Assembly: GCF_007995155.1 (NCBI RefSeq)
Contig: NZ_CP042593.1
Location: 3,762,001-3,826,000, forward strand
DNA: 64,000 nucleotides
Origin: Cytobacillus dafuensis
GTDB lineage: Bacteria; Bacillota; Bacilli; Bacillales; Cytobacillaceae
Reading direction: 5' to 3'
Shown: positions 46,146 to 55,552 of the stretch, piece after piece
Layout of the letters: every line of letters starts with the position of its first letter
Position numbering within the stretch: the stretch's first letter is position 1
The notes under the pieces: generated by a model
Told to the model about the DNA's origin: nothing
Database searches by the model: none
The model's input: the letters and a program-made list of their open reading frames with translations, nothing else
Made by a program: the position numbers and the translations under genes

Positions 46146-46200
46146 AAGTGAATCTTCAATCATTGGGGTAGGGATCTTACTGCCCGTTAATCTGCGATAA
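46140..46200 (+). repeat. Repeat family 1, remnant D2
   Basis: GGATAAAGTGAATCTTCAAT joined directly to TCTTACTGCCCGTTAATCTG; only the two ends of the element remain, with the interior deleted. In tandem with copy D and sharing GATAAA with it. Confidence 0.85.
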
Positions 46201-46243
46201 GTTTTATGCGATATTTTGAAAATAAAAATTGGAGGTATTTGAT

Positions 46244-47212
46244 TTGACTCCAGCAAATCCATTTCCATTTGCGTCTGATGATAAACGCTATCATACATGG
46301 AATTATCATTTAAGAAATGAATTCGGTCATAAGGTTTTTAAAGTGGCACTTGATGGCGGATTTGATTGTCCAAACCGTGATGGCACGGTTGCACATGGGG
46401 GCTGTACATTTTGCAGTGCAGCCGGCTCGGGAGACTTTGCAGGAAACCGTGCAGATGATCTCGAAACTCAATTTAAAGAGATAAAAGAAAAAATGCATCT
46501 AAAATGGAAAGACGGCAAGTATATGGCTTATTTCCAAGCCTTTACGAATACACATGCTCCTGTAGATGTACTAAGAGATATGTATGAAAAAGTTTTAATG
46601 CAAGAAGGAGTAGTTGGACTCTCTATTGCCACTAGGCCCGACTGTCTTCCAGATGATGTTGTCGAATATTTAGCTGAACTGAATGAAAAAACGTACTTAT
46701 GGGTCGAGCTTGGTTTGCAAACCGTCCATGAAAGAACAGCACTGCTTATCAATCGGGCTCATGATTACAAATGCTATGTCGAAGGAATAAATAAGCTTCG
46801 GAAGCATGGTATTCGGGTTTGTTCACATATCATAAATGGACTCCCCCTTGAAACACCTGATATGATGATGGAAACGGCAAAAGAGGTTGCTAAGTTAGAT
46901 GTACAAGGAATTAAGATACATTTACTTCACCTTTTAAAAGGAACACCTATGGTAAAGCAATATGAAAAAGGTTTACTTGAGTTTTTGCCATTTGATCAAT
47001 ATGTAAGCTTAGTTTGTGATCAATTAGAAATTTTACCACCGGAAATAATTATTCATCGGATTACCGGGGATGGTCCAATTGAATTGATGATTGGCCCAAT
47101 GTGGAGTGTAAATAAATGGGAAGTTCTAAATGGAATAGATGCAGAACTGAAACGTCGAAACAGCTGGCAAGGTAAGTTCTACAAGCAAAGTCAATTGGAG
47201 GCAACAACATGA
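46244..47212 (+). CDS. mnmL: Radical SAM protein MnmL (YtqA)
   Basis: A 322-aa radical SAM enzyme of the YtqA/YhcC family. Cluster cysteines lie in DCPNRDGTVAHGGCTFCSAA (C, then C-x2-C). YtqA has been linked with MnmM to the Gram-positive route to mnm5s2U in the tRNA wobble position. The start is TTG 46244, not 46229: the GGAGG (46231-46235) lies inside the longer frame and is 8 nt before 46244. Overlaps mnmM by 4 nt. Confidence 0.88.
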   Translation: MTPANPFPFASDDKRYHTWNYHLRNEFGHKVFKVALDGGFDCPNRDGTVAHGGCTFCSAAGSGDFAGNRADDLETQFKEIKEKMHLKWKDGKYMAYFQAFTNTHAPVDVLRDMYEKVLMQEGVVGLSIATRPDCLPDDVVEYLAELNEKTYLWVELGLQTVHERTALLINRAHDYKCYVEGINKLRKHGIRVCSHIINGLPLETPDMMMETAKEVAKLDVQGIKIHLLHLLKGTPMVKQYEKGLLEFLPFDQYVSLVCDQLEILPPEIIIHRITGDGPIELMIGPMWSVNKWEVLNGIDAELKRRNSWQGKFYKQSQLEATT

Positions 47213-47781
47213 AGCTCGACGGTATCCTGCCTTTTGCACGAAAATTAATTGAAAAAGCCGTAGCGCCTGGTGATATCGTTGTCGATGCTACTTTAGGAAA
47301 TGGACATGATACATTGTTTCTTGCAAAATTGGTCGGCCATTCAGGTAAAGTGTTCGGATTTGATATTCAGAATGAAGCAGTTGTTAAGACAACAAAACGT
47401 CTTGAAGAGCACTTACTTTCTGACCACGTTAATTTATTCCATAGCGGGCATGAACATATTTTAACCAAAATCCCCCCTGAAAATCATGGAAAAATTAAAG
47501 CAGCGATATTTAATTTAGGCTATTTGCCAGGCGGCGACAAAACGATTGTAACGATTCCAACAACGACAATTTCAGCTATTGAGCAGCTATTAGAAATAAT
47601 GGCGCCTGAGGGAATCATTGTGCTTGTCATTTACCATGGTCATGATGAGGGTAAAGTCGAGCGTGATACCCTCCTTCAATATGTAAAACAATTAGACCAG
47701 AATAAGTCCCATGTGCTTCAATATCAATTTATTAATCAGCAGAACGACCCGCCCTTTATTATTGCTATTGAAAAGCGTTAA
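47209..47781 (+). CDS. mnmM: tRNA methyltransferase MnmM (YtqB)
   Basis: A 190-aa class I SAM-dependent methyltransferase: motif I VVDATLGNGHDTLFLA (about 24-39), motif II GFDIQNEAV, catalytic-region NLGYLPGGDK. YtqB is the enzyme methylating 5-aminomethyl-2-thiouridine in B. subtilis tRNA. Overlaps mnmL by 4 nt (ATGA), so the two are coupled. Repeat copy E begins 3 nt after its stop and may act as a terminator. Confidence 0.9.
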   Translation: MKLDGILPFARKLIEKAVAPGDIVVDATLGNGHDTLFLAKLVGHSGKVFGFDIQNEAVVKTTKRLEEHLLSDHVNLFHSGHEHILTKIPPENHGKIKAAIFNLGYLPGGDKTIVTIPTTTISAIEQLLEIMAPEGIIVLVIYHGHDEGKVERDTLLQYVKQLDQNKSHVLQYQFINQQNDPPFIIAIEKR

Positions 47782-47784
47782 AAG

Positions 47785-47944
47785 GATAAAGTGAAACTTC
47801 CATCAGTGGGGTTTTTCTTTCATCCCCCACCGATGGTTAGTTGAACCAATCGGGCCTTTACGGGCAGTTGATCCCCCACTTAGGTTTCTTTGATTCTCTC
47901 GTAACCTTGAAGTGGGAGTCTTACTGCCCGTTAATCTGCGACAA
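47785..47944 (+). repeat. Interspersed repeat family 1, copy E (compact)
   Basis: Contains hairpin 1 (CCATCAGTGGGG / CCCCCACCGATGG) and hairpin 2 but lacks the middle palindromic module. Begins GATAAAGTGAAACTTCCATC 3 nt after the mnmM stop; ends TCTGCGACAAA. Confidence 0.92.
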
Positions 47945-47985
47945 ATCGTCCCTTTTGGTTGTGCGATGTTAGTGAAAAATGCCCA

Positions 47986-49089
47986 TTATCGGTTCCATGA
48001 ACCGATAGTGGACATTATACTTTTGGGCATCCATTTTTGCATTGTCCTGTATGCTCTGCCATTCCAATAAAAGAAATAGCTTACCATTCCTCCCGTTTTT
48101 ATCATCCCTCTTGCTAGTTTCTTAACATTTTTTTGCTTTCTGACTTTTTCATCTGATAAATAGATGCCTAATAAACCTCGGTTTATCAATTGATGAAAGC
48201 GTTTATGAGGGAGGCGGTCGGTATGCTTGTCCGCTTCTACAACAAAATGTCTCAGCCTATCGAATAGCTTTTCTTCATTTTCATAATAAAAGCAAAAATT
48301 CAAATCTCCTCCAACACGGTCCTCCTCCTGATCAATAAAATAATCAAGTAAGATATGCAGTCCTTGTATGTAAGGAAAATAACCATTACGAATATTAATA
48401 GCATCATCTTGTTGAAAATCGTTTCTCATTGCATACGACACCAAACAGAAAATCCCTAATGTTGATCCAGAACAAGCCGAAAATTCATACCATTCCATGT
48501 CAGGAATCTGTTCCTTATTTTCATCGAACCAATCTTGAAGCCGCGGAACACGCTCCTCTACTTTTACGTGCTTATGAATTTGCAAGTCACAATAATAACT
48601 GCATAATTCCATTAATTGATCCTTAATTTCTTCGTAATTTCCGAGTTCAGATAGAACTCCCCTGCAGGTCGCAGCAAGATCAGCTAAATAATTTCCATCA
48701 TCCTGTTCACTTCTTAATCGATAATAATTTTTTGATGTGGCATCTATTGATAATGCATCTGTCATTGACTCATGTAGAGCAGCAAAATCCTCTGGATCTA
48801 ATGAGGTGCTGCGATCACATAGATTATCTAAGTAATCACTGATGGTTTGGTAGGCAACAATAAATTTTATTGCCTTCCGATAATTATCTTTTGCCATTAA
48901 TGCCATTATGCTTCCGCCTTCACAATGAAAGGTTTTATGCTTGATGCTTGCCAAAGCTTGTTTTTTAAGCTCTGGATCTGGAATCGCCTCTGCCCTTTTC
49001 CTCCAGAAATCTAATTCCTTATGTACGAGAGGCAATACTTTTCTATAAACTTTAGACATTAAACTGATTGGCATGGTAGGAACACCCAT
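47986..49089 (-). CDS. ytpB: Tetraprenyl-beta-curcumene synthase YtpB
   Basis: A 367-aa YtpB/DUF2600-family terpene synthase making a C35 sesquarterpene precursor. Asp-rich helices are seen at ISDYLDNLCDRS and YFIDQEEDRVGGDLNF. ATG 49089 (MGVPTMPIS) is chosen over GTG 49101 by spacing to the AGGAGTGAG that overlaps the ytpA stop. It is directly downstream of ytpA, as in B. subtilis. Confidence 0.9.
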   Translation of the reverse strand: MGVPTMPISLMSKVYRKVLPLVHKELDFWRKRAEAIPDPELKKQALASIKHKTFHCEGGSIMALMAKDNYRKAIKFIVAYQTISDYLDNLCDRSTSLDPEDFAALHESMTDALSIDATSKNYYRLRSEQDDGNYLADLAATCRGVLSELGNYEEIKDQLMELCSYYCDLQIHKHVKVEERVPRLQDWFDENKEQIPDMEWYEFSACSGSTLGIFCLVSYAMRNDFQQDDAINIRNGYFPYIQGLHILLDYFIDQEEDRVGGDLNFCFYYENEEKLFDRLRHFVVEADKHTDRLPHKRFHQLINRGLLGIYLSDEKVRKQKNVKKLARGMIKTGGMVSYFFYWNGRAYRTMQKWMPKSIMSTIGSWNR

Positions 49090-49103
49090 GAAACAACTCA
49101 CTC

Positions 49104-49910
49104 CTAAACAATATAACCAATTGCCTTTAACTGGCTATTTACGAAATCCTTTGCATATTCAAATACTTCTTCCCTTTCAGGCTCATTAAATATTTCATGA
49201 TAGCATTTTGGCCATTCTTTAAACCGTTTTTCTGAAAAAGGTGCAAAATTGAACCAGTCATTTACTGTTTTCTTATTAACAATTAAATCCTCTCCTCCTT
49301 GCATAACAAGCAGTGGGACATTCTGTATTTTTTCAAGTTCTTCAAAACCGAGCTTAATCGCAGCTATTAGCTCACGGTACCATCTAATCGACACTTTCGT
49401 CACATATAAAGTGTCATTCAAGTCAGCATCCCTAACATCTTGATTTCTAGTTGCCATATCAACCGTAAGCCCAGAATTCATTCTTAAGCTTGGGACAATC
49501 ATGTTTAAGCCAAGAGAAAGCATATCAAGTATTTTGGAATGTCTCTTTATTAAACCAAGACAAGGTGAGGACAGAATAACTCCAGCTAATTTCAATCTTT
49601 CCTCTTGCAAAAGACGAATCGAAATCAAGCCTCCCATACTATGCCCTAACAGAAATACAGGAAGTTCAAATTTATAAGCTGCTTGTATCCAATCCTTCAC
49701 TTCAAAAATATACTCATCAAATGAATCAATATGACCACGCCGTGATCTTGTTGTCATCCCTTGGCCCGGAAGATCGCCCATTATGACATGAAAGCCAGAT
49801 AAACGCCATTTTTCAATTAGCCAACCATAGCGGCGATGGTGCTCCATTGCACCATGGACCATGACAATGACTGCTTTAGCTTCTCCTTCAGCTTCCCATT
49901 TCCACATCAT
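49104..49910 (-). CDS. ytpA: Monoacylglycerol lipase / phospholipase YtpA
   Basis: A 268-aa alpha/beta hydrolase: oxyanion region VMVHGAMEHHRRYGW, nucleophile elbow GHSMGGL (about 92-98), acid D in GGEDLIVN, and H in CYHEIFNE. YtpA of B. subtilis is tied to bacilysocin (a lysophospholipid) formation. Upstream of and probably cotranscribed with ytpB. Confidence 0.9.
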   Translation of the reverse strand: MMWKWEAEGEAKAVIVMVHGAMEHHRRYGWLIEKWRLSGFHVIMGDLPGQGMTTRSRRGHIDSFDEYIFEVKDWIQAAYKFELPVFLLGHSMGGLISIRLLQEERLKLAGVILSSPCLGLIKRHSKILDMLSLGLNMIVPSLRMNSGLTVDMATRNQDVRDADLNDTLYVTKVSIRWYRELIAAIKLGFEELEKIQNVPLLVMQGGEDLIVNKKTVNDWFNFAPFSEKRFKEWPKCYHEIFNEPEREEVFEYAKDFVNSQLKAIGYIV

Positions 49911-50118
49911 CTATCCTCCTAACCATTTTGTTCAGCGCATTATTATTTTTAGCTCAATAAATTAAATTATAGCGTAGTTATATTATTACTTCACAGGATA
50001 TACTCTTATTATTTTCTATTTAATTTAAATACTAATCATGAATTAGATAATAACTTGTTGAAATCTTCTATGTTAAAATCGAGTTAAACACTACCAACAT
50101 TTAAAGGAGAAGAAAAAA

Positions 50119-50640
50119 ATGATTTATCCATATAAAGAAAAGAATCCTCAAATATCCGAGTCAGCATTTATTGCCGATTATGCCACAGTTACAGGTGACG
50201 TTGTCATCGGAGATGAATCAAGTGTTTGGTTCAATACTGTGATTAGAGGGGATGTAGCCCCTACGATTATCGGCAATAAGGTTAATATCCAGGATAATTC
50301 AGTTCTTCATCAAAGTCCAAATAATCCACTCATACTCGAAGATGAGGTTACAGTCGGTCATCAAGTCATTTTACATAGCTGTGTCATTCGCCGTAAAGCA
50401 TTAATTGGTATGGGTTCAATCATTCTTGACAATGCTGAAATCGGTGAAGGTGCTTTTATTGGAGCAGGCAGCCTTGTTCCACAAGGTAAAAAAATTCCGC
50501 CAAATACGCTCGCGTTTGGCAGACCTGCTAAAGTCATCCGAGAATTAACCTCAGAAGATATTATAGACATGGAAAGAATAAGCAGGGAATACGCTGAAAA
50601 AGGACAGTACTACAAATCATTGCAAAAAGAAAAGCAATAG
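50119..50640 (+). CDS. ytoA: Gamma-carbonic anhydrase-like hexapeptide protein YtoA
   Basis: A 173-aa left-handed beta-helix protein with hexapeptide repeats (VTGDVVIGDESSVWFNTVIRGD; IGNKVNIQDNSVLHQ). Putative metal histidines are in SVLHQSP, VGHQVILHSC. Such proteins form trimers; enzymatic activity for YtoA is not established. ATG has AAAGGAGAAG upstream. Divergent from ytpA. Confidence 0.92.
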   Translation: MIYPYKEKNPQISESAFIADYATVTGDVVIGDESSVWFNTVIRGDVAPTIIGNKVNIQDNSVLHQSPNNPLILEDEVTVGHQVILHSCVIRRKALIGMGSIILDNAEIGEGAFIGAGSLVPQGKKIPPNTLAFGRPAKVIRELTSEDIIDMERISREYAEKGQYYKSLQKEKQ

Positions 50641-50654
50641 AGCTATCTAACTAT

Positions 50655-50690
50655 TGAGGAACGCTTGTAAAGGAAGCGTTCCTTTATCTT
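50655..50690 (+). terminator. Terminator of ytoA
   Basis: AGGAACGCTT pairs with AAGCGTTCCT followed by TTATCTTT, just after the ytoA stop. Confidence 0.8.
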
Positions 50691-50829
50691 TGATGATCTC
50701 TTATGAAGACTGGTTTCGCTAATTATTCCCGATTTTAGGCTTCTTTACTTTCCAAAATTATTTTGATGTATTTTACCTAATAAAATGTTATCCCATTTCC
50801 ATCATGGAAAAACTTTAAAAAGAATATTC

Positions 50830-52719
50830 TTAATGATTAGCTTCATTTAATAATATGGTTTCCAATTCTCTTGAATAATCTTTTTCAATAAAAACTGTGT
50901 ACCACACCATAAACATTAACACCGTCCAAATTTTCCTGCTATTATCTACCTTGTCACAGCAGTGGTCATCAAGCAGCTTATATAAATGATCTTTTATAAA
51001 CAAATGATCTGTGTTACTTTCGCGAATTGTTTGTTTTGCCCAATCATACATTTCATCTTTTAGCCAATATCGAATTGGGACAGGGAATCCAAGTTTTTTT
51101 CGATGTAAGACGTGATCTGGAACAATCCCTGCCATCGCTTTTCGTAAAATATATTTAGTTGTACCTTTCGCAACTTTAAGACTGCTTGGTATTTGAGAGG
51201 CAAGGTCAAATACTGCTTTATCTAAAAAAGGCACCCTAAGCTCAAGGGAATGAGCCATTGTCATTTTATCTGCTTTTAATAAAATATCTCCCCGCATCCA
51301 CGTATGGATATCAATATACTGCATTCGGTTAATTGCATCATATTTAAGGCTTTCTTTATAATAAGGGGACGTAATGCTGGTGAAATGTATGCTTTTCTTA
51401 TACCGCTTGTAGAACTTGCATTTCTCTAATTCTGAAAATATTTTTGCGTTTCCAATATATCTATCCTCTATAGGTGTAACCCCACGCTCAATAAAACTTT
51501 TTCCTTTCATTCCATCAGGCAGCATTTTTGTGATGGCACTCAAGAATTTTTTTATTAAGATAGGAAAATAATTAAAAATCTTTAGAGAGTGCACTTCATG
51601 ATATATATTATAGCCGCCGAATAATTCGTCAGCTCCTTCGCCAGATAAAACTACCTTTACATGCTTCTTTGCTTCCTTCGCAACAAAATAAAGCGGGACA
51701 CAAGCCGGATCTGCAAGGGGATCATCCATATGCCACATAATGTTTGGCAGCTCATTCATAAACTCTTCAGGTGTAATATTAATGCTGATATTATCAATTC
51801 CAAGCCAATCTGCAGTTCCCTTAGCGACATCCACCTCACTGAACCCATTTCGCTCAAATCCAACAGAAAAAGTTTTTATATTTGGATGATATTCTTTTGC
51901 GATCGAAGCAATAATAGTGGAATCGATGCCACCTGAAAGAAAGGATCCGATCGGGACATCACCTCGCATGTGCAATTTTACCGAGTCAAATAAAACAGCT
52001 CTTATTTCATGTATAAAAGCCGATTCTTGTTTCTGTACAGGCTGAAAAACAGCTTTCCAATAACGATTCAGTTCCATTGGAGAGCCGATTCTCTTCGTAA
52101 AATAATAACCTGGTTCAAGCTTTTTTATCCCATTCGTCATAGTATCCGGCTCTGGAACGAATTGATAGGTTAAGTAGTGCTGCAAGGAGCACTCATTCAA
52201 CACATCATTACGAAGCTCAGCTAAAATGCTTTTCTTTTCAGAAGCAAAGAAGGTAACCTTCTCGCTTTCGTGATAGAAAAATGGTTTTATTCCGAATGGA
52301 TCTCTCGCCCCAAACAGAATTTTCTCTTGCTTATCCCAGATAACAAATGCAAACATTCCTCTCAGCTTTTCCACTGTTTTTTCTTTTATTAAGCTATATA
52401 AAGCGATAATGACCTCTGTGTCAGAACTAGTTATAAATGTTAGCCCATTTTCTGTTAACTCTTTTCGCAATTCTACATAATTATAAATTTCCCCATTATA
52501 AATAATCCAATAGCGTTCGTTCTCATATGAAAGAGGCTGTTGCCCATGTTCAATATCAATAATACTTAATCGCCTAAACCCGAATTGAACATATTCATCG
52601 AAATAATAGCCTGCCTCATCAGGTCCGCGATGAATCATGAGATTATTCATTTGAAAAAGCAGCTGTTTATCCGTATCGCCTTGACCCTGATCCTGTACAT
52701 ATCCAATAAAGCCACACAT
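50830..52719 (-). CDS. asnB: Asparagine synthetase (glutamine-hydrolysing)
   Basis: A 629-aa enzyme: N-terminal class II glutaminase with nucleophile C2 (MCGFIGYVQ) and RGPDE, and C-terminal synthetase with the PP-loop SGGIDSTIIAS. The start must be ATG 52719, since Cys must follow Met; a longer frame to 52734 adds five residues and is rejected. GGGTGA precedes. It transfers ammonia from glutamine to aspartate; B. subtilis AsnB amidates meso-diaminopimelate in the cell wall, so that role is possible. Confidence 0.93.
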   Translation of the reverse strand: MCGFIGYVQDQGQGDTDKQLLFQMNNLMIHRGPDEAGYYFDEYVQFGFRRLSIIDIEHGQQPLSYENERYWIIYNGEIYNYVELRKELTENGLTFITSSDTEVIIALYSLIKEKTVEKLRGMFAFVIWDKQEKILFGARDPFGIKPFFYHESEKVTFFASEKKSILAELRNDVLNECSLQHYLTYQFVPEPDTMTNGIKKLEPGYYFTKRIGSPMELNRYWKAVFQPVQKQESAFIHEIRAVLFDSVKLHMRGDVPIGSFLSGGIDSTIIASIAKEYHPNIKTFSVGFERNGFSEVDVAKGTADWLGIDNISINITPEEFMNELPNIMWHMDDPLADPACVPLYFVAKEAKKHVKVVLSGEGADELFGGYNIYHEVHSLKIFNYFPILIKKFLSAITKMLPDGMKGKSFIERGVTPIEDRYIGNAKIFSELEKCKFYKRYKKSIHFTSITSPYYKESLKYDAINRMQYIDIHTWMRGDILLKADKMTMAHSLELRVPFLDKAVFDLASQIPSSLKVAKGTTKYILRKAMAGIVPDHVLHRKKLGFPVPIRYWLKDEMYDWAKQTIRESNTDHLFIKDHLYKLLDDHCCDKVDNSRKIWTVLMFMVWYTVFIEKDYSRELETILLNEANH

Positions 52720-52750
52720 TCTTTTTTCACCCATTCTAATTCTTTTTTTA

Positions 52751-52994
52751 GTCTATGTTAAACTTCCTTGTTGATTTCCGCTGCAGGCGTTCGCTTTCCG
52801 CGGGCGGTCGGGGAGCCTCCTCGTCGCTAACGCTCCTGCGGGGTCACCCCTGGACACGCATTTCCCACAGGACATTGAATAAGCTTTGAATAATCACCGC
52901 ACGAAGGAAATGCGTTAGCATTTTCGAGGAGCTCACGCCTTCCGCTACAATCAACAACAAAATAGCATTTTCAATACTCAGCTTTAACACAGAC
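52751..52994. repeat. Interspersed repeat family 2, copy 2
   Basis: Inverted ends GTCTATGTTAAACTT (52751-52765) and AGCTTTAACACAGAC (52980-52994) flank a GC-rich interior closely matching 33601-33825. A second inner inverted pair is GTTGATTTCCGCT and AGCGG-type CTTCCGCTACAATCAAC. It lies between asnB and metK. Confidence 0.88.
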
Positions 52995-53151
52995 TTTTTT
53001 TATGTATTTTTATAATAGATTTTTGAAGATGAATGGTGTCATGGTTGGATTCTTTGGTTAATTAAAGGTGAATGTAATAGCGGGAACTTTGTGAGGAATT
53101 GAGCAGTGTTTTTTCCTAATCATCTATTCAAATGCTTTCAATCATAAGACG

Positions 53152-53202
53152 AATAAAAAAAAGCGGAAGTTACATTTTGTATGTAACTCCCGCTTTTTTC
53201 TT
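53152..53202 (-). terminator. Terminator of metK
   Basis: AGCGGAAGTTACAT pairs with ATGTAACTCCCGCT (one mismatch), ending in T-rich sequence on the minus strand; it starts at the metK stop. Confidence 0.88.
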
Positions 53203-53203
53203 A

Positions 53204-54403
53204 TTATTTCAAAGCTTCTGCACGTAATGCATCTGCTTTATCTGTACGTTCCCAAGGAAGATCAATATCTGTGCGTCCGAAATGACCGTAAGCAGCAGTT
53301 TGCTTATAAATCGGACGGCGTAAGTTAAGCATATTAATGATACCAGCTGGGCGAAGATCGAAGTTTTTGCGAACTAGGTCAACAAGTACATCCTCTTCTA
53401 CTTTGCCTGTTCCGAAAGTATCGACAGAAATAGATACCGGCTGTGCAACACCAATAGCGTAGGCAAGCTGAACTTCAACTTTATCAGCTAGACCAGCTGC
53501 TACGATATTTTTCGCAACGTAGCGGGCAGCATAAGCAGCAGAACGGTCAACCTTTGTAGGATCCTTACCAGAGAATGCGCCACCGCCATGACGAGCGTAA
53601 CCGCCGTAAGTGTCAACGATGATTTTGCGGCCAGTTAAGCCAGCATCCCCTTGAGGTCCGCCAATAACGAAACGGCCTGTTGGGTTAATGAAGTATTTTG
53701 TATTCTCATCAATTAGTTCTTGTGGAACAACTGGGTTAATGACATGCTCTTTAAGATTTCGCTGAATTTGCTCTAAGCTAATTTCAGGGTGGTGCTGAGT
53801 AGAAATAACGATTGTATCAATACGAACAGGCTTGTTATTTTCATCATATTCAACCGTTACTTGAGTTTTTCCGTCAGGACGAAGATAAGGAAGAATCTCC
53901 TCTTTACGTACTTCTGTCAAGCGACGTGATAATTTATGTGCTAGAGAAATAGGAAGTGGCATAAGCTCTTTTGTTTCATTACAAGCATATCCGAACATTA
54001 AACCTTGGTCTCCAGCGCCAATTGCTTCGATTTCTTCATCACTCATTTTACCTTCACGAGCTTCTAAAGCTTGGTCCACTCCCATTGCAATATCTGCTGA
54101 TTGCTCATCAATAGAAGTTAAAACCGCACAAGTTTCTGAATCAAAGCCGTATTTTGCACGAGTATAACCGATTTCTTTTACTGTTTCACGTACAATTTTT
54201 GGAATATCTACATATGTAGATGTAGTAATTTCACCTGCAACTAATACAAGTCCAGTTGTCACAGACGTTTCTGCAGCAACACGAGCATTCGCATCCTTCG
54301 CTAAAATTGCATCTAAAATTGCATCAGAAATTTGGTCACAAATTTTATCCGGATGACCTTCAGTAACTGATTCAGAAGTGAACAAACGACGTTTTGTTGA
54401 CAT
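53204..54403 (-). CDS. metK: S-adenosylmethionine synthetase
   Basis: A 399-aa enzyme making SAM from methionine and ATP. Signatures: [18 protein letters not shown] (9-26), [12 protein letters not shown], and the P-loop-like [17 protein letters not shown] has AAGGAGGAAT before it. Its SAM-I riboswitch lies about 300 bp upstream with a GC-rich element between. Confidence 0.97.
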   Translation of the reverse strand: MSTKRRLFTSESVTEGHPDKICDQISDAILDAILAKDANARVAAETSVTTGLVLVAGEITTSTYVDIPKIVRETVKEIGYTRAKYGFDSETCAVLTSIDEQSADIAMGVDQALEAREGKMSDEEIEAIGAGDQGLMFGYACNETKELMPLPISLAHKLSRRLTEVRKEEILPYLRPDGKTQVTVEYDENNKPVRIDTIVISTQHHPEISLEQIQRNLKEHVINPVVPQELIDENTKYFINPTGRFVIGGPQGDAGLTGRKIIVDTYGGYARHGGGAFSGKDPTKVDRSAAYAARYVAKNIVAAGLADKVEVQLAYAIGVAQPVSISVDTFGTGKVEEDVLVDLVRKNFDLRPAGIINMLNLRRPIYKQTAAYGHFGRTDIDLPWERTDKADALRAEALK

Positions 54404-54459
54404 TCTGATATTCCTCCTTATATATAAAATAATCGAGATTGCTTTTTGAGGATATTCAA

Positions 54460-54600
54460 AAAAGTCCGGGAAAAATAGCTGTCGAATTTCTTCGTCGCTC
54501 TGTCTCTCCGGTCCTCATGTATTAATTTCATACACTCCGGTCCTCGCGACTATCGCTCCTCGAACTTCTCGGCTCTTTTTGTTCTCCTTTTTGAACTTTT
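54460..54600. repeat. GC-rich imperfect palindrome between riboswitch and metK
   Basis: Contains CTCCGGTCCTC twice (54506-54516 and 54535-54545, 29 bp apart) and imperfect inverted symmetry between TGTCGAATTTCTTCGTCGCT and GAGCGATAGTCGCGAGGACC (reverse complement of the right half). Base composition is unlike the flanks. It may be another degenerate mobile repeat. Confidence 0.5.
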
Positions 54601-54707
54601 ATTATCATCATAAGCAAACTCAGTTTGATACGGAACTCATTCCCTAAATAGTATGAAATAAATTTGGAGTTTTTATTAAGCGCTTTTTAAGTGCCTTCCA
54701 TCAAAAT

Positions 54708-54900
54708 GCAAAATAAAAAACCTTTCCATCCATGTGAAAAGGTTGAAGCAAATCGATTCGCGCCTTTCACTCTTATCGTTCAAGGAATCAATCCTTGCGT
54801 CAGGTTAGCACCTTTGCTATTAAAGAACATTAGCAGGTTGCTGGGCTTCATTGGGCCTGTCCCTCCGCCAGCTCGGGATAAGAGAGTATCCGTTCAAGGT
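54708..54900 (-). promoter_or_regulatory. SAM-I (S-box) riboswitch of metK
   Basis: On the minus strand: CTCTTATCCCGAGCTGGCGG, AGGCCCAATGAAGCCCAGCA, GGTGCTAACCTGACGCAAGG and AACGATAAGAG, the S-box core in order, closed by a terminator AACCTTTTCACATGGATGG / AAAGGTT with T6 (about 54711-54744). SAM binding favours termination. Confidence 0.95.
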
Positions 54901-54976
54901 TAAATCATAAGGAAATAATGAAAAAATGTCAATAAAATTCTTACGTTCATTTGGTGTTTTTTCAAATAGATGCGCA

Positions 54977-55351
54977 TTATAATGAACAACTGCCATTATC
55001 ACAATTTTTCCTAAGAATTTTATGTCTATTCTTTGCTATCCATTTATAGATAAAAGTTCCTAAAATCGACATTCCTGGGATATACAGAATAGCTCCAATA
55101 ACCACCGTAGCAGGAAAAATCGTGAGCAAATACCTTACAGCATAAAAACCAGTAAGAACTTTTCTACCAGAAGTAATTATATGAAGTTCTGTACGTAAAC
55201 TGTTATAATCAAACGGGATGGCCTGATCTCTTTTTTCGTATTCCTGCAACGAAACCCAGTCAACCTTATGAAGCCAATCAAATTTTTTAAAAATTCGTTT
55301 CGTTTCCTTGCATAAGGAGCATGTTTTATCGTACAATGCTATCGTTTTCAT
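54977..55351 (-). CDS. DCC (DUF393) thiol-disulfide oxidoreductase-like protein
   Basis: A 124-aa protein of the YuxK/DCC family: N-terminal thioredoxin-like CSLCKE (C11, C14) in LYDKTCSLCKETKRIF, a central hydrophobic segment (about 79-106), and a Cys-containing tail (NCDNGSCSL). The redox partner is unknown. It lies between the metK riboswitch and pckA, outside the B. subtilis order. Confidence 0.82.
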   Translation of the reverse strand: MKTIALYDKTCSLCKETKRIFKKFDWLHKVDWVSLQEYEKRDQAIPFDYNSLRTELHIITSGRKVLTGFYAVRYLLTIFPATVVIGAILYIPGMSILGTFIYKWIAKNRHKILRKNCDNGSCSL

Positions 55352-55464
55352 GTAATCATTCCTAATTTCAACATTAATACTTTAAAGTTTAACACATTTA
55401 TCCTAATTTAATGTTTTCTTCAAAAAAGATATTAATACTGTGCAAGAGAAAAAAATTCATGAAT

Positions 55465-55496
55465 AGTATAGACTAATCATCTTAATGTGTTATACT
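55465..55496 (+). promoter_or_regulatory. pckA promoter with CcpN-like operators
   Basis: TGTGTTATACT (55486-55496) fits the CcpN consensus TRTGHYATAYW and contains the TATACT -10. An inverted 9/11 match lies at 55465-55475 over the TAGACT -35. This is the layout of the gluconeogenic promoters repressed by CcpN in B. subtilis. Confidence 0.65.
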
Positions 55497-55552
55497 ATTT
55501 ATAATTGAAATCACTATCAAAATAATACTGTATAAAGGAAGGTATTTATCAG

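Noticed and set aside
45512..46298. Frames across repeat copies C and D
   Set aside because: Translations follow hairpin arms; no conserved protein character.
47785..47944. Repeat copy E as a simple mnmM terminator
   Set aside because: Related copies occur away from gene ends and in leaders, so it is a repeat element first; terminator function is only possible.
54691..54903. 70-aa plus-strand frame
   Set aside because: It is the complement of the SAM riboswitch.
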